33,208 bases of DNA. Source: an uncultured Prevotellaceae bacterium (lineage in GTDB: Bacteria; Bacteroidota; Bacteroidia; Bacteroidales; Bacteroidaceae). Shown piece after piece: positions 23,668 through 33,136 of the stretch. The notes below the pieces were generated by a model. That model saw only the letters and a program-made list of their open reading frames with translations, was not told the DNA's origin and searched no databases. The stretch is from assembly GCA_902797505.1 (NCBI GenBank), contig CADBSW010000043.1, positions 1 to 33,208 on the forward strand, written 5' to 3'. The position numbers and the translations under genes were made by a program. The stretch's first letter is position 1, and the number at the start of each line of letters is the position of its first letter.

Positions 23668-23701
23668 TTTGCATGAAACATCTAGATTTTTTGTACCTTT
23701 A
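23668..23701 (+). promoter_or_regulatory. Probable promoter of the cobalamin-riboswitch operon
   Basis: TTTG at 23668-23671 is followed after 22 bases by TACCTTTA (23694-23701), one mismatch from TAnnTTTG. It lies 30 bases before the aptamer. The 188 bases between the left 25-bp repeat and the aptamer contain no gene. Confidence 0.5.
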
Positions 23702-23730
23702 CCATCGGATTTAGGTAGACCAGGGCCGAA

Positions 23731-23914
23731 AGGTCAGGTCTTTAAAAGGGAATCAGGTGTAAATCCTGAACAGTGCCCGCTACTGTTACCCCTATTATGT
23801 AAAACTCACAAGTGCCACTGGATGATATTTCATCAAAACCCTCCAACGAGAGGAGGCTTATTTGAGAGAAGTCCGGGAAGGCGAGTTTTTCGGGGGAAGT
23901 CAGGAGACCTGCCT
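23731..23914 (+). promoter_or_regulatory. Cobalamin riboswitch (complete aptamer)
   Basis: Conserved elements appear in order: AAAAGGGAATCAGGTG, CAGTGCCCGCTACTGT, GCCACTG, GGGAAGG and the B12 box AAGTCAGGAGACCTGCCT (23897-23914). AGGTCAGGTC (23731-23740) pairs with GACCTGCCT (23906-23914) to close P1, with one bulged base. Binding of adenosylcobalamin or a related corrinoid should switch off the TonB receptor and PepSY genes downstream. Recognition is by conserved motifs and is strong. Confidence 0.96.
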
Positions 23915-23931
23915 ATTTCAGTAAGTAACTG

Positions 23932-23956
23932 TCTCTCCGGGGTCAGAGAGATTTTT
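23932..23956 (+). terminator. Expression-platform hairpin of the riboswitch
   Basis: TCTCTC pairs with GAGAGA (23932-23937/23946-23951) around an 8-base loop, followed by TTTTTATT. It lies between the B12 box and the receptor start, where a regulated terminator is expected. Confidence 0.65.
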
Positions 23957-23982
23957 ATTAACATTTTAATACCTTTTTATTT

Positions 23983-26262
23983 ATGAAAGCAAGCGTATTT
24001 GCTTCGGCTCTGTTGAGCTTGTATGTGTGTGGTGCCTTAGCCCAGACGGAGGGCAACGACACCACGTTGAACCTGAATGAAGTAGTTGTGACGAGCTATC
24101 ATCGCCAACCGTCAGCAGTCGGTAAGCTCCCCGTGCCTTTGAACAAGGCTCCGTTGACGGTGTCGAGTATCGGTCGAGAGAAAATTGAACTGTTGAATCT
24201 TCAGGATTTGAATGAAGCCACCCGAACTGCGACGGGCATCCGTCCCATCAACTCCTACGGCGGCTTCCTCTATTTCACCATTCGTGGTTTCTCGGATTTT
24301 GTGCTTCTGAACGATGGTATCCGTGATGAGCGCCACAACCTGTATCAGTCGGCTCCAAGTACCAGCCTCGCCTCAGTGCAGAGCGTTGAGGTATTGAAGG
24401 GTGCCGCATCGGTGATGTTCGGCCATTCCGCACTGGGCGGCGTGGTGAACGTTATCCACAAAGAACCTACAGCGCAGCGGCACGTCAACGCCGGTGTGGG
24501 CATCGGTAACTGGGGACGCTATTCGGTGAGTGGCGGTGCCAGTGGACAGATTGCTAAAGGTGTGAACTTCCGCACCGACTTCTCCATGAGCGGCGGCGAT
24601 GGTTGGCGTCATACTGATAACAAAGCCTACAACGCCTGGCTCGCCCTTGACTTCCGCCTGAGCGACTGGGACAAGCTGCGCTTCTCCGTTTCGGCCAAGG
24701 ACGACTACTATGGCACAGACACTGGTCAGCCGCATTTTACGTCAGACATCTATGATCAGAGCGGTAACAAGGTGTGGAAAACTGGCGACATACCCTCGTA
24801 TATCGACCGCCGCACACGTTTTAACGATCCGCTTGACCACCTTACGGACAAAGACCTGACTATCGCCTTGAAATACAGCCACGTGTTTGGCGACTCGGGG
24901 TGGAAACTTATTGACCTGCTCTCATATTACTACGATACCCTGGATTACTACGCTTCAGAAGGTTTGAGTTATCTGACTTCCTCACAACCCATCTACAAGC
25001 ACTATTACATGAATGGTGACAAGAAGACATACATTAACACCGACTCCATCAAACGCACGGGCTTCCTCTTTGCCTACGAGACCAATCTGCTGCAGAACCA
25101 GCTGGAATTACACGGTGAGGCCATGACAGGAAACATCAAGCACAATCTGCTCTTTGCAACCAACTATTCGAACCTCTACCTGCCACGCTGGCGCTCTTCC
25201 TACGGAACAGCCGCCAAGGGAGCAGGAAAGAACGCCGTCCTCAGTGTGCGCACTCCTGTGCTGAACCAAGGAAACATTGATTGTCCGTGGCAGAAGCGCA
25301 GCCTGGAATGGGAACAGGACTACAGTCTCAACGTTGCCGACTACATCCACTTCACTCCCAAATTTACTGTGTTGGCCTCGCTGCGTTACGACTTCTTCCA
25401 TCGTAACTACCAAATGGTCTATTCGGATCACAAGACTATTACTTCGAGAGATCCAAAGACCAGTGAACATAACCATGCACTGACCTATCGCTTGAGTGCC
25501 TTGTACGAGTTCAATGACAACATCAACATCTATGCTTCGTCCAGCAGTTTCTTCAAGCCGACGCGCACTGCCGTGGCCGATGGTTACATATATATCGACA
25601 GTAACGGTAAGAAACTCGATGGTGACAAGAACGGAAGTATCTACAAACCCATATCGGGACATCAGTTTGAGGTAGGCTCACACTTCAATCTCGGTGACCG
25701 TTTCCAAGGTGACTTCTCAGCCTTCTATATCATGAAGAACAACATGGTGCAGAATCTTGGCAAGCTGGAAGACGGCACAAACGTCAGCGGACAGGTGGGA
25801 CGCGCCGACTCGAAAGGTTTGGAACTGAGCTTCCAGGCGTTGCCTTTCGACGGCATCACTCTTGATGCCGGCTACTCACTGACCATCGCCAAGCTGCGCG
25901 AGTTCTCTATCACCGAGTATGCCGCCAATACACAAGCTGGCAACTACCTGCAGCATGCCCCGAAACATATGGCTTATGGCTGGGCATTCTATGACTTTCA
26001 GCAGGCACTCAAGGGACTGAAAGTAGGTGCCGGCTTCAACTATTCGAGCAAGGTATATGTCAATGCTGCCAATACGATGACGTTTGATCCGTATGCCATA
26101 GCCAATGCGATGGTCAGCTACAGCTTCAAAAAACACTGGAGATTGCAATTGAATTTCAACAATATCTTCGACAAGACTTATTACATGTACGCTGTCAGCA
26201 CCACGGGTTATGTGCCTGAGGAGGGCCGCAACGTTCGTTTTACAGCAACATTTAACCTATAA
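23983..26262 (+). CDS. TonB-dependent receptor, siderophore-receptor class, under B12 riboswitch
   Basis: The 759-residue outer-membrane protein has a signal peptide (about 1-20, GALAQ) and a TonB-box-like LNEVVVTS. A plug domain (about 50-165; APLTVSSIGREKIE, TIRGFSDFVLLNDGIRDERH, GAASVMFGHSALGGVVNVI) precedes a 22-strand-type barrel ending RFTATFNL. The plug pattern is that of ferric-siderophore receptors (FhuA/FoxA class) rather than typical BtuB, and the carboxypeptidase-like N-terminal domain common in Bacteroidetes receptors is absent. The cobalamin riboswitch upstream implies uptake of a corrinoid, cobalt chelate or related ligand. Its stop is directly followed by the PepSY gene ATG, so the two are coupled. 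Codon choice looks richer in C-ending codons than the neighbouring M16 and metK genes, a possible sign of transfer judged by eye. Confidence 0.9.
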   Translation: MKASVFASALLSLYVCGALAQTEGNDTTLNLNEVVVTSYHRQPSAVGKLPVPLNKAPLTVSSIGREKIELLNLQDLNEATRTATGIRPINSYGGFLYFTIRGFSDFVLLNDGIRDERHNLYQSAPSTSLASVQSVEVLKGAASVMFGHSALGGVVNVIHKEPTAQRHVNAGVGIGNWGRYSVSGGASGQIAKGVNFRTDFSMSGGDGWRHTDNKAYNAWLALDFRLSDWDKLRFSVSAKDDYYGTDTGQPHFTSDIYDQSGNKVWKTGDIPSYIDRRTRFNDPLDHLTDKDLTIALKYSHVFGDSGWKLIDLLSYYYDTLDYYASEGLSYLTSSQPIYKHYYMNGDKKTYINTDSIKRTGFLFAYETNLLQNQLELHGEAMTGNIKHNLLFATNYSNLYLPRWRSSYGTAAKGAGKNAVLSVRTPVLNQGNIDCPWQKRSLEWEQDYSLNVADYIHFTPKFTVLASLRYDFFHRNYQMVYSDHKTITSRDPKTSEHNHALTYRLSALYEFNDNINIYASSSSFFKPTRTAVADGYIYIDSNGKKLDGDKNGSIYKPISGHQFEVGSHFNLGDRFQGDFSAFYIMKNNMVQNLGKLEDGTNVSGQVGRADSKGLELSFQALPFDGITLDAGYSLTIAKLREFSITEYAANTQAGNYLQHAPKHMAYGWAFYDFQQALKGLKVGAGFNYSSKVYVNAANTMTFDPYAIANAMVSYSFKKHWRLQLNFNNIFDKTYYMYAVSTTGYVPEEGRNVRFTATFNL

Positions 26263-27765
26263 ATGAAACTTTATCGTTTATTTATGAGCATTCACAGGAT
26301 ACTGGGCACAGCACTCAGTATCCTGTTCCTCATGTGGTTCCTGTCGGGCATGGTGATGATGTACCGCACCTATCCGTCGGTGAGCCAAGAGCAGCGTGTG
26401 CAACATTCTGAGCGGCTCGCTCCCTGTGGCGTGGAACTGCCTCGTCAACTGCCTAACGGTCTCACCTCTCTTTCCCTGCAACAGATAGCGGGACGTCCTG
26501 TTTTCCTGATGACAAACAACGACTTGGAAAGCCAGATCGATGCCCTCACCGGCCAGCCGATAATACGTTATTCAGTTGAGAAACTGCAAGCAATCGTCGA
26601 TCGTTGGCAGGCTCCATCCGCCTCTATATCGTCCTCTTTGCCTGCCAAAGATTCCTTAGGCTGCCCAAGTGTAGCGCCTATCACGGCCACGCTCCTCGAC
26701 TCTTTGAACGAAATTGACGTATGGCTCATTGGAGCGATGCCTTTCAAGGAGTTCCCCATTTACCATTACTTGCTCAACGACGGCCGAGGCTCCGAACTGT
26801 ATCTCTCGTCAAGAACAGGTCGTGTCTTGCAGTTGACCGACCGTGAGAGCCGCTTTTGGGCTTGGGTGGGGGCTATTCCCCACTGGATATATATCACCCA
26901 ACTGCGTGCAACGGGTCGCCAGCCGTGGACCAATACGGTGCTGTGGTTATCGGGGTTCGGCATTTTCATGATCATCTCGGGTATTGTCGTCGGACTACAT
27001 TCTCTTCTGTCGGCTCGCAGGAGGAAGAAGGGCGGACTATCGCCCTATATCATGCCGCTCTTCCGTTGGCACCACTTATTCGGGCTTTTCTTCGGGTTGT
27101 TTGTGTTGACCTGGATCTTCAGTGGTTTCATGTCACTGGCTGATGCTCCACAATGTCTTTGGCCGGTCCATGATGAGCGAACCGCTCGGCAGCTATATGC
27201 CGACACGTTGAAGACAGAAAGATTTCGACTGGACATCGACCGTGTCCTGACAGCTGACGATGTGCGACGTGTGGAATGGATGGAGATGGGGCTGCGACCG
27301 TATTATCATGTATGGACCGCTGGTGATGAATATCTAGTGGATGCAGCAGATACGGTGCCTCGTCGCGTAACACTTAGCGAAGCCGATTGTCGTATGGTGG
27401 TGCAGCGGACTCATCATGCATCAGTCAGGATAACTGCCACGATGATGAACCATTACGACAACTATTACGTCAGCCAGAAACGAATGTTGCCATTGCCCGT
27501 CTGCCGGGTGACGGTCGATGATGCGGACTGCAGTACTTATTATATCAATCCCAGGACGGGCGACAGTCGATATTACAATACCAACCGCCGCGCAGGTAAG
27601 TGGATGTATTCGGGGCTGCATGCCCTGAACATTTCCTTCTTCATAGCGCACCCCACACTTCGACTCATCTTGATGTGGATTCTCATGCTGGGCGGTACCA
27701 TTGTTTCCTTCACAGGTCTCCTGCTGAGCCTTCGCTATCTCAGGAGGAAAAAACGTACCTTTTAA
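26263..27765 (+). CDS. PepSY-associated four-helix membrane protein (ferric-siderophore-reductase type)
   Basis: The 500-residue inner-membrane protein has hydrophobic helices at about 15-33, 225-247, 272-292 and 468-492, with two large periplasmic parts between them. Histidines lie at or near the helix ends: H11, H207, H270, H271, H453 and H463. This is the layout of the PepSY_TM family, in which FoxB is a haem-containing reductase of ferric siderophores. It is coupled to the receptor gene (start immediately after its stop) and so is also under the cobalamin riboswitch. A reductive release or corrinoid-reduction role is inferred from family and context. No ATP-binding transporter genes accompany it. 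Confidence 0.88.
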   Translation: MKLYRLFMSIHRILGTALSILFLMWFLSGMVMMYRTYPSVSQEQRVQHSERLAPCGVELPRQLPNGLTSLSLQQIAGRPVFLMTNNDLESQIDALTGQPIIRYSVEKLQAIVDRWQAPSASISSSLPAKDSLGCPSVAPITATLLDSLNEIDVWLIGAMPFKEFPIYHYLLNDGRGSELYLSSRTGRVLQLTDRESRFWAWVGAIPHWIYITQLRATGRQPWTNTVLWLSGFGIFMIISGIVVGLHSLLSARRRKKGGLSPYIMPLFRWHHLFGLFFGLFVLTWIFSGFMSLADAPQCLWPVHDERTARQLYADTLKTERFRLDIDRVLTADDVRRVEWMEMGLRPYYHVWTAGDEYLVDAADTVPRRVTLSEADCRMVVQRTHHASVRITATMMNHYDNYYVSQKRMLPLPVCRVTVDDADCSTYYINPRTGDSRYYNTNRRAGKWMYSGLHALNISFFIAHPTLRLILMWILMLGGTIVSFTGLLLSLRYLRRKKRTF

Positions 27766-27783
27766 CTCCCCCTTAAAGGGGAG
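27766..27783 (+). terminator. Hairpin after the PepSY gene
   Basis: CTCCCC pairs with GGGGAG (27766-27771/27778-27783) right after the stop codon, but an A-rich sequence follows. A second imperfect hairpin (27830-27840/27847-27860, CGAGAAAAGAA with TTCTT...TTCTCG) is followed by a T-run and may be the actual terminator. Confidence 0.5.
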
Positions 27784-27876
27784 AAAAGGTGCGTTCCTAT
27801 GTTCGCTTATTGAATAAAATCTTCATGCTCGAGAAAAGAAACAAGCTTCTTTTCTTCTCGCTTAATCAGTTTTTTT

Positions 27877-27901
27877 GTAACTTTGACTTCGTCGAAGTTA
27901 C
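27877..27901. repeat. 25-bp palindromic repeat, right copy
   Basis: It is identical to 23519-23543 and in the same orientation. It lies between the end of the PepSY gene and the metK promoter. Confidence 0.85.
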
Positions 27902-27933
27902 TTTCATTCGGCAAAAAATAAAACAAGTTTTTC

Positions 27934-27964
27934 TTTGTTTTGCGCTCGTTTATCCGTAACTTTG
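27934..27964 (+). promoter_or_regulatory. Promoter of metK
   Basis: TTTG at 27934-27937, a 19-base spacer and TAACTTTG at 27957-27964 match the consensus. The start codon follows 29 bases later. No SAM riboswitch is visible. Confidence 0.75.
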
Positions 27965-27993
27965 CACCCTGATATTAAATAAAGTGTAAAGAT

Positions 27994-29253
27994 ATGGCAT
28001 ATTTGTTTTCCTCAGAGTCTGTTTCTGAAGGGCATCCTGACAAGGTGGCCGATCAGATTTCCGACGCATTGGTAGATCAGTTTTTAGCATACGATGATAA
28101 GGCGCGTTGCGCCATTGAGACCTTCGTCACTACGGGTCAGGTGGTGATCATGGGTGAGGTGCGTAGTGAGGTGTATATCGATTTCGATACCATCGCCCGT
28201 AAGACGATTAAGAATATCGGTTATACGAAGAGTGAATATAAGTTTGACGGCGACTCCTGTGGTGTGCTGACAGCCATCCACGAGCAGAGCGGTGATATCA
28301 ACCGTGGTGTGGATCGTGAGAACGAGGAGGAGCAGGGCGCCGGCGATCAGGGTATGATGTTCGGTTATGCTACCAACGAGACAGAGGATTATATGCCCGT
28401 AACCCTGGATCTCTCTCATCGTCTGGTGGAGACACTGGCTGAGATTCGCAAGGAGGGTAAGGTGATGACTTACCTGCGTCCGGATGCAAAGAGTCAGGTA
28501 ACGGTAGAGTATGACGACAACGGCACACCGCTGCGCATCGACACAATAGTGGTTTCTACCCAGCATGATGAGTTCGACGATGATGATGAGCGTATGCTGG
28601 CAAAGATCAGGGAAGACGTCATCAACATTCTCATCCCTCGCGTGAAGGCGCAGATACATAGTGAGAAGGTGCTTGCCCTCTTCCATGATGATATCAAATA
28701 CTTCGTGAATCCTACCGGTAAGTTTGTGATCGGTGGTCCGCATGGAGATACCGGACTGACCGGACGTAAGATCATCGTGGATACCTATGGTGGTAAGGGA
28801 GCCCATGGCGGTGGCGCTTTCTCGGGAAAAGACTCCAGTAAGGTGGACCGTAGTGCTGCCTATGCTGCCCGTTATATCGCCAAGAACATGGTGGCTGCCG
28901 GTGTAGCTGATGAGATGCTGGTGCAGATCAGTTATGCCATCGGTGTGGCCAAGCCCGTGAATATCTATGTGAACACCTATGGCAAGAGTCATGTGAAGGT
29001 ATCCGACGGTGAGATCGCCAAGAAGATTGAGCAGATGTTTGATCTTCGTCCGAAAGCGATTGAGAAGACGCTGAAGCTGCGTCAGCCGATGTATCTCGAG
29101 ACAGCTGCCTACGGACACATGGGCAGAAAAAACGAGATTGTGAACAAGACGTTCACCAGCAGATATCATGAGACACTGACTATCCCTGTGGAACTGTTCA
29201 CTTGGGAGAAGCTCGATCGGGTAGAAGAGATACGTAAGACATTCGGTTTGTAA
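27994..29253 (+). CDS. metK: S-adenosylmethionine synthetase
   Basis: A 419-residue protein with [19 protein letters not shown] near the start (His and Lys contact ATP), the central [12 protein letters not shown] hexapeptide region and the glycine-rich [21 protein letters not shown]-loop. It makes S-adenosylmethionine from methionine and ATP in the cytoplasm. Length is slightly above the E. coli enzyme (384) because of acidic inserts such as DEFDDDDE, usual in Bacteroidales. It has its own promoter, and DUF4271 starts four bases past its stop, so a longer operon through yidD is likely. Confidence 0.98.
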   Translation: MAYLFSSESVSEGHPDKVADQISDALVDQFLAYDDKARCAIETFVTTGQVVIMGEVRSEVYIDFDTIARKTIKNIGYTKSEYKFDGDSCGVLTAIHEQSGDINRGVDRENEEEQGAGDQGMMFGYATNETEDYMPVTLDLSHRLVETLAEIRKEGKVMTYLRPDAKSQVTVEYDDNGTPLRIDTIVVSTQHDEFDDDDERMLAKIREDVINILIPRVKAQIHSEKVLALFHDDIKYFVNPTGKFVIGGPHGDTGLTGRKIIVDTYGGKGAHGGGAFSGKDSSKVDRSAAYAARYIAKNMVAAGVADEMLVQISYAIGVAKPVNIYVNTYGKSHVKVSDGEIAKKIEQMFDLRPKAIEKTLKLRQPMYLETAAYGHMGRKNEIVNKTFTSRYHETLTIPVELFTWEKLDRVEEIRKTFGL

Positions 29254-29257
29254 TGCC

Positions 29258-30319
29258 ATGATCATACCGCAGGATACCATTGTGCATCAGGGGCACCAGC
29301 CGGTGACCGAAGAGTCGGTGGAGGTGTTGACACCCACACCGAAGGCTGATAGCATCCCGGTATCCACGGCGCCAAAGCATCCTTATCAGGTATTACGGCA
29401 GTTGCCTGCCGATGCCACTCCCGCACAGCAGGATTCTGCTATCCAGGCAACATTCCATCCGGAAATCAAGCATATCAGTACGCAGCCCGACACGTTGCAT
29501 CTGCCGGGGCATGATGTGGGGAAGAGTGTCAAAGAAGTGAACATTCCGCAGTATTACCGGGAGAATTTCTTCTCCAACGATCCCTTATACCATCCGGAGA
29601 TCAATGGCGGTCGCTATGGTATGGCAGGCGATCCGATGCCCTATGCCATCCGTCATGATGATGTGATTACGGGTTTGCTGTTGGCTTGTTTTATCTTGGT
29701 GATGATCGCTTTCTCACGGGTGGGGCATTTTATCCTGCGACAAATCAAGGATTTCTTCTATGTTCCTCGTAGTGAACGTACTACCGAAGTGACAGAGACC
29801 ACCAGCGAGTTCCGTTATCAGTTCTTCCTGGTGATACACACCTGTCTGCTCTGGGCCCTGCTTAGTTTCTTGTATGTGCAGGAGAACGTAGCACAGACGT
29901 TTATATTGAAGTCACCCTACCATCTGATAGCGCTGTTCGCGGGGTCCTTCCTGGTGTATTATCTGTTGAAGGCACTCCTCTATACGATCATCAACCAGAT
30001 CTTCTTCGATGGTAAAAAAAATGAACAGTGGCTAAAGTCACAACTCTTCCTTGTAGCCATGACGGGAATCGTTTTATTGCCGTTAGTCCTCCTGCTAAGT
30101 TATTTTGATTTGTCATTGCATAATGCTACTATATATGCCCTGGTAGTCTTAATATTGGTGAAAATATTGACATTTTACAAGTGTCATGTAATCTTTTTTA
30201 GTAGAAAAGCGCTTTCTTTACAATTTATTTTGTACCTTTGCGCCCTTGAAATCGTCCCCTTATTTGTTTTCTTTGGGATATTGAGAATAGTTGTCGATTA
30301 TTTAAAAATAAATTTTTAG
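29258..30319 (+). CDS. DUF4271 integral membrane protein
   Basis: The 353-residue protein has a long soluble, proline-rich N-terminal part (about 1-130). About seven hydrophobic segments follow, beginning near VITGLLLACFILVMIAF and ending with EIVPLFVFFGILRIVV. This is the DUF4271 layout; in Bacteroidales such genes are usually followed directly by hemD, as here. Function is unknown. The gene starts four bases after metK and ends seven bases before hemD, which supports co-transcription. The annotated start is the first ATG after metK; it lacks a signal peptide. Confidence 0.88.
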   Translation: MIIPQDTIVHQGHQPVTEESVEVLTPTPKADSIPVSTAPKHPYQVLRQLPADATPAQQDSAIQATFHPEIKHISTQPDTLHLPGHDVGKSVKEVNIPQYYRENFFSNDPLYHPEINGGRYGMAGDPMPYAIRHDDVITGLLLACFILVMIAFSRVGHFILRQIKDFFYVPRSERTTEVTETTSEFRYQFFLVIHTCLLWALLSFLYVQENVAQTFILKSPYHLIALFAGSFLVYYLLKALLYTIINQIFFDGKKNEQWLKSQLFLVAMTGIVLLPLVLLLSYFDLSLHNATIYALVVLILVKILTFYKCHVIFFSRKALSLQFILYLCALEIVPLFVFFGILRIVVDYLKINF

Positions 30320-30326
30320 GACAGTA

Positions 30327-31073
30327 ATGGTTAAAAAGATATTAGTATCTCAGCCAAAGCCAGCGAGCGACAAGTCGCCTTATTATGACATAGCAAACGA
30401 GTTTGGTGTAGAACTGGTGTTCCGTCCATTCATTAAGGTAGAAGGGTTAACATCCAAGGAATTCCGCCAGCAGAAGGTGAGTATATTGAATTATACCGCA
30501 GTTGTGTTTACATCTCGCCATGCCATAGATAATTATTTCAAATTGTCTAAGGAGATGCGTCTGGAGATCCCAGAGGATATGAAGTATTTCTGTGTTACAG
30601 AGCAGATCGCCCTGTATATCCAGAAGTATGTGCAGTATCGCAAGCGCAAGGTGTTCTTCGGCACAACGGGAAAGGTGGCCGACCTTGTACCTACCATGGT
30701 GAAGCATAAGACAGAGCGTTATCTGATACCCATGAGTAGTGTCCACGACGACAGTGTGAAGGAGATGCTCGATGCCAAGGGACTTAACCACACCGAGTGC
30801 GTGATGTATCGCACGGTGAGCAACGATTTCACCGAGGAAGAGAAGAATGCCTTTGATTTTGACATGTGCATCTTCTTCAGTCCTTCCGGTATCCGTGCCT
30901 TTAAGAATACCTTCGGCGACGAGCGTAATAAGACGGTTGTGGCTACATTTGGTCCGGCCACCGCACAGGCAGCACATAATGCTGGTCTGAATGTGGAGAT
31001 AGAGGCACCCTCAAAGGAATACCCGTCGATGACCAGCGCATTGAAAGCCTATCTGAAGAAAGTAAAGAAATAA
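30327..31073 (+). CDS. hemD: Uroporphyrinogen-III synthase
   Basis: This 248-residue protein fits the HemD fold of two similar lobes. VVFTSRHAIDNYF (about 61-73) and CIFFSPSGIRAFKNTFG (about 185-201) are the characteristic S/T-S-x-x-(A/G)-(I/V) loops of each lobe, and VATFGPATAQAAHNAGL follows. It closes and rearranges hydroxymethylbilane to uroporphyrinogen III, the shared precursor of haem, sirohaem and corrinoids. Sequence conservation in HemD is low, so the call rests on these loops, length and the DUF4271-hemD-rnpA order seen in Bacteroidales. Confidence 0.88.
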   Translation: MVKKILVSQPKPASDKSPYYDIANEFGVELVFRPFIKVEGLTSKEFRQQKVSILNYTAVVFTSRHAIDNYFKLSKEMRLEIPEDMKYFCVTEQIALYIQKYVQYRKRKVFFGTTGKVADLVPTMVKHKTERYLIPMSSVHDDSVKEMLDAKGLNHTECVMYRTVSNDFTEEEKNAFDFDMCIFFSPSGIRAFKNTFGDERNKTVVATFGPATAQAAHNAGLNVEIEAPSKEYPSMTSALKAYLKKVKK

Positions 31074-31076
31074 GTG

Positions 31077-31469
31077 ATGATGATTGCCGATGCTCAGGGA
31101 CTGAAAAAGCGGGAGCGGGTGTCGAGCAAACGAACGATCGACAAGCTCTTCGGGGGAACGAACAGTCGTTCTCTCACCTCTTATCCCTTGCGTCTGGTAT
31201 ACCAGGATATGGATCGTGTGCTGAGCAGTGATGCCGGTGCCCAGATGATGGTCAGCGTGCCGAAGCGCTATTTCAAGAGAGCCGTGAAGCGTAACAGGGT
31301 GAAGCGGCAGATCAGGGAGGCATACCGTCATCATAAATCTCTTCTCCCAGACAGGGAGGGCAAGACACTGGTAATGGCCTTTATCTGGATGGACGACCAG
31401 TTGCATGAGAGCGAAGAGATCAATAAAAAGGTGGAGAACCTGTTGATGCGAGTGCGTGAACGCCTATGA
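31077..31469 (+). CDS. rnpA: Ribonuclease P protein component
   Basis: The RNR signature [18 protein letters not shown] (about 60-77) is the RNA-binding helix of RnpA. The protein (130 residues) assists the RNase P RNA in cutting tRNA 5' leaders. Three candidate start codons lie in a row (GTG 31074, ATG 31077, ATG 31080); an ATG is preferred. It follows hemD by three bases and overlaps yidD through ATGA at 31466-31469. The rpmH gene that often precedes rnpA is absent here. Confidence 0.95.
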   Translation: MMIADAQGLKKRERVSSKRTIDKLFGGTNSRSLTSYPLRLVYQDMDRVLSSDAGAQMMVSVPKRYFKRAVKRNRVKRQIREAYRHHKSLLPDREGKTLVMAFIWMDDQLHESEEINKKVENLLMRVRERL

Positions 31470-31717
31470 ATATCCTGAAGAAGATCGTCAAAGGTATATC
31501 GTGGGTCTTTGTTGCCCTGCTACTGATACCCATCTGGTTTTATCAGAAGATGATAACCCCTTACACACCACCTTCCTGTCGGTTTACTCCCACCTGTTCG
31601 GAATATGCACGACAGGCACTGATCAAGCACGGACCTATCAAGGGGTTGTGGCTGGCCATAAAAAGAATCTCGCGATGCCATCCCTGGGGCGGATCGGGTT
31701 ATGATCCAGTTCCCTAG
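31466..31717 (+). CDS. yidD: Membrane protein insertion efficiency factor YidD
   Basis: The 83-residue protein carries the YidD core: [40 protein letters not shown] and [14 protein letters not shown]. The N-terminal hydrophobic stretch (about 8-25) associates it with the inner membrane, where it helps YidC-dependent insertion. It is coupled to rnpA by a 4-base overlap, the classical arrangement, although yidC itself is not in this window. Confidence 0.97.
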   Translation: MNILKKIVKGISWVFVALLLIPIWFYQKMITPYTPPSCRFTPTCSEYARQALIKHGPIKGLWLAIKRISRCHPWGGSGYDPVP

Positions 31718-31770
31718 ACTAATATAGCTTACGTATATAATTATTTGTTTAATTCATTATACATCTATCG

Positions 31771-33072
31771 ATGATCAAAAATTTTGTAGAAGAACTAAAG
31801 TGGAGAGGAATGCTGGCACAGATCATGCCAGGAACAGAAGAGTATCTGAATGAACATCTGGTATCTGCCTATCTGGGCACAGACCCTACGGCAGACTCAC
31901 TGCATATCGGCCACCTGTGTGGTATTATGATGCTGCGCCATCTGCAGCGCTGCGGTCATAAGCCCATCATCCTGGTGGGTGGCGCAACAGCTATGATCGG
32001 CGACCCTTCAGGAAAGAGTCAGGAGCGTAACCTGCTCGATGATACCACTATCCGTCATAATCAGGAGTGTATCAAGAAGCAGGTGGCTAAATTCCTGGAT
32101 TTCGAAGGCGATGCACCCAATAAGGCAGAGATGGTGAACAACTACGACTGGATGAAGAACTTCACCTTCCTCGACTTTGCCCGTGAGGTGGGTAAGCACA
32201 TCACCGTGAACTACATGATGGCTAAGGAGAGTGTTCAGCAGCGTCTGAACGGTACTGCCCGTGACGGACTTTCTTTTACAGAGTTTACCTATCAGTTGTT
32301 GCAGGGTTATGACTTCCTCTATCTGTATCAGCATAATGGCGTACGCCTGCAGTTGGGTGGTAATGACCAGTGGGGTAATATGACCACAGGTACCGAACTC
32401 ATCCGCCGTACCTTGGGATCAGAGACAGAGCCCGCCTTCGCCCTTACCTGTCCGTTGATCACCAAGTCAGACGGTAAGAAGTTCGGTAAGACAGAGAGCG
32501 GAAATATCTGGCTCGACCCACAGCGCACTACACCGTATAAGTTCTACCAGTTCTGGTTGAATACCAGCGATGAGGATGCCGAGCGCTACATCAAGATCTT
32601 CACCTCTTTGGATAAGGAGACCATCGATGCCTTGGTAGCTGAGCATCAGCAGGATCCCGGTCGCCGTGTACTGCAGAAGCGACTCGCTGAGGAAGTTACT
32701 GAGATGGTTCACTCTAAGGAAGCATTGGAGTCAGCTATCGAGGCCAGCAACATCCTTTTCGGTAAGTCGACAAAGGAAGGACTGGAGAAACTCGATGAGG
32801 CTACATTCCTGGATGTCTTCGATGGTGTTCCCCATTATGACATCAACAAGGATGTACTCGGATTCCCCGCTGTAGAGGTGTTCACCCAGTCGGCTCCTAT
32901 CTTTGCCAGCAAGGGCGAGATGCGCAAGATGGTGCAGGGCGGCGGTGTCTCACTGAACAAAGAGAAGTTGAATACCTTCGAGCGTCCTATCACAGAGGAT
33001 GACCTGATCGACGGTAAGTATCTCTTGGTGCAGAAGGGAAAGAAGAACTACTTCCTGCTGACCGTGAAATAA
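31771..33072 (+). CDS. tyrS: Tyrosyl-tRNA synthetase
   Basis: The 433-residue protein has the class I motifs HIGH (SLHIGHLCG, about residues 48-56) and the KMSKS equivalent KFGKTESG (about 236-243). The tyrosine-binding [14 protein letters not shown] and the [12 protein letters not shown] segment are also present. A C-terminal S4-like RNA-binding domain (about 365-433; [19 protein letters not shown]) completes it. It charges tRNA-Tyr. It starts 53 bases past yidD without an obvious promoter of its own. Confidence 0.98.
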   Translation: MIKNFVEELKWRGMLAQIMPGTEEYLNEHLVSAYLGTDPTADSLHIGHLCGIMMLRHLQRCGHKPIILVGGATAMIGDPSGKSQERNLLDDTTIRHNQECIKKQVAKFLDFEGDAPNKAEMVNNYDWMKNFTFLDFAREVGKHITVNYMMAKESVQQRLNGTARDGLSFTEFTYQLLQGYDFLYLYQHNGVRLQLGGNDQWGNMTTGTELIRRTLGSETEPAFALTCPLITKSDGKKFGKTESGNIWLDPQRTTPYKFYQFWLNTSDEDAERYIKIFTSLDKETIDALVAEHQQDPGRRVLQKRLAEEVTEMVHSKEALESAIEASNILFGKSTKEGLEKLDEATFLDVFDGVPHYDINKDVLGFPAVEVFTQSAPIFASKGEMRKMVQGGGVSLNKEKLNTFERPITEDDLIDGKYLLVQKGKKNYFLLTVK

Positions 33073-33088
33073 GATTTTTCGCGAAATA

Positions 33089-33120
33089 TTTGGTAGTGGA
33101 CAAAAAAACCACTACCTTTG
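33089..33120 (+). promoter_or_regulatory. Promoter of tRNA-Gln, with inverted repeat in the spacer
   Basis: TTTG at 33089-33092, a 20-base spacer and TACCTTTG at 33113-33120. The perfect inverted repeat GGTAGTGG/CCACTACC (33092-33099/33109-33116) spans the spacer and enters the -7 box. Confidence 0.7.
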
Positions 33121-33136
33121 CAGCCGAATATACGAT

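Noticed and set aside
23470-23986. Two ORFs across the B12 leader
   Set aside because: They translate the terminator, the 25-bp repeat and the riboswitch, all of which explain the sequence better.
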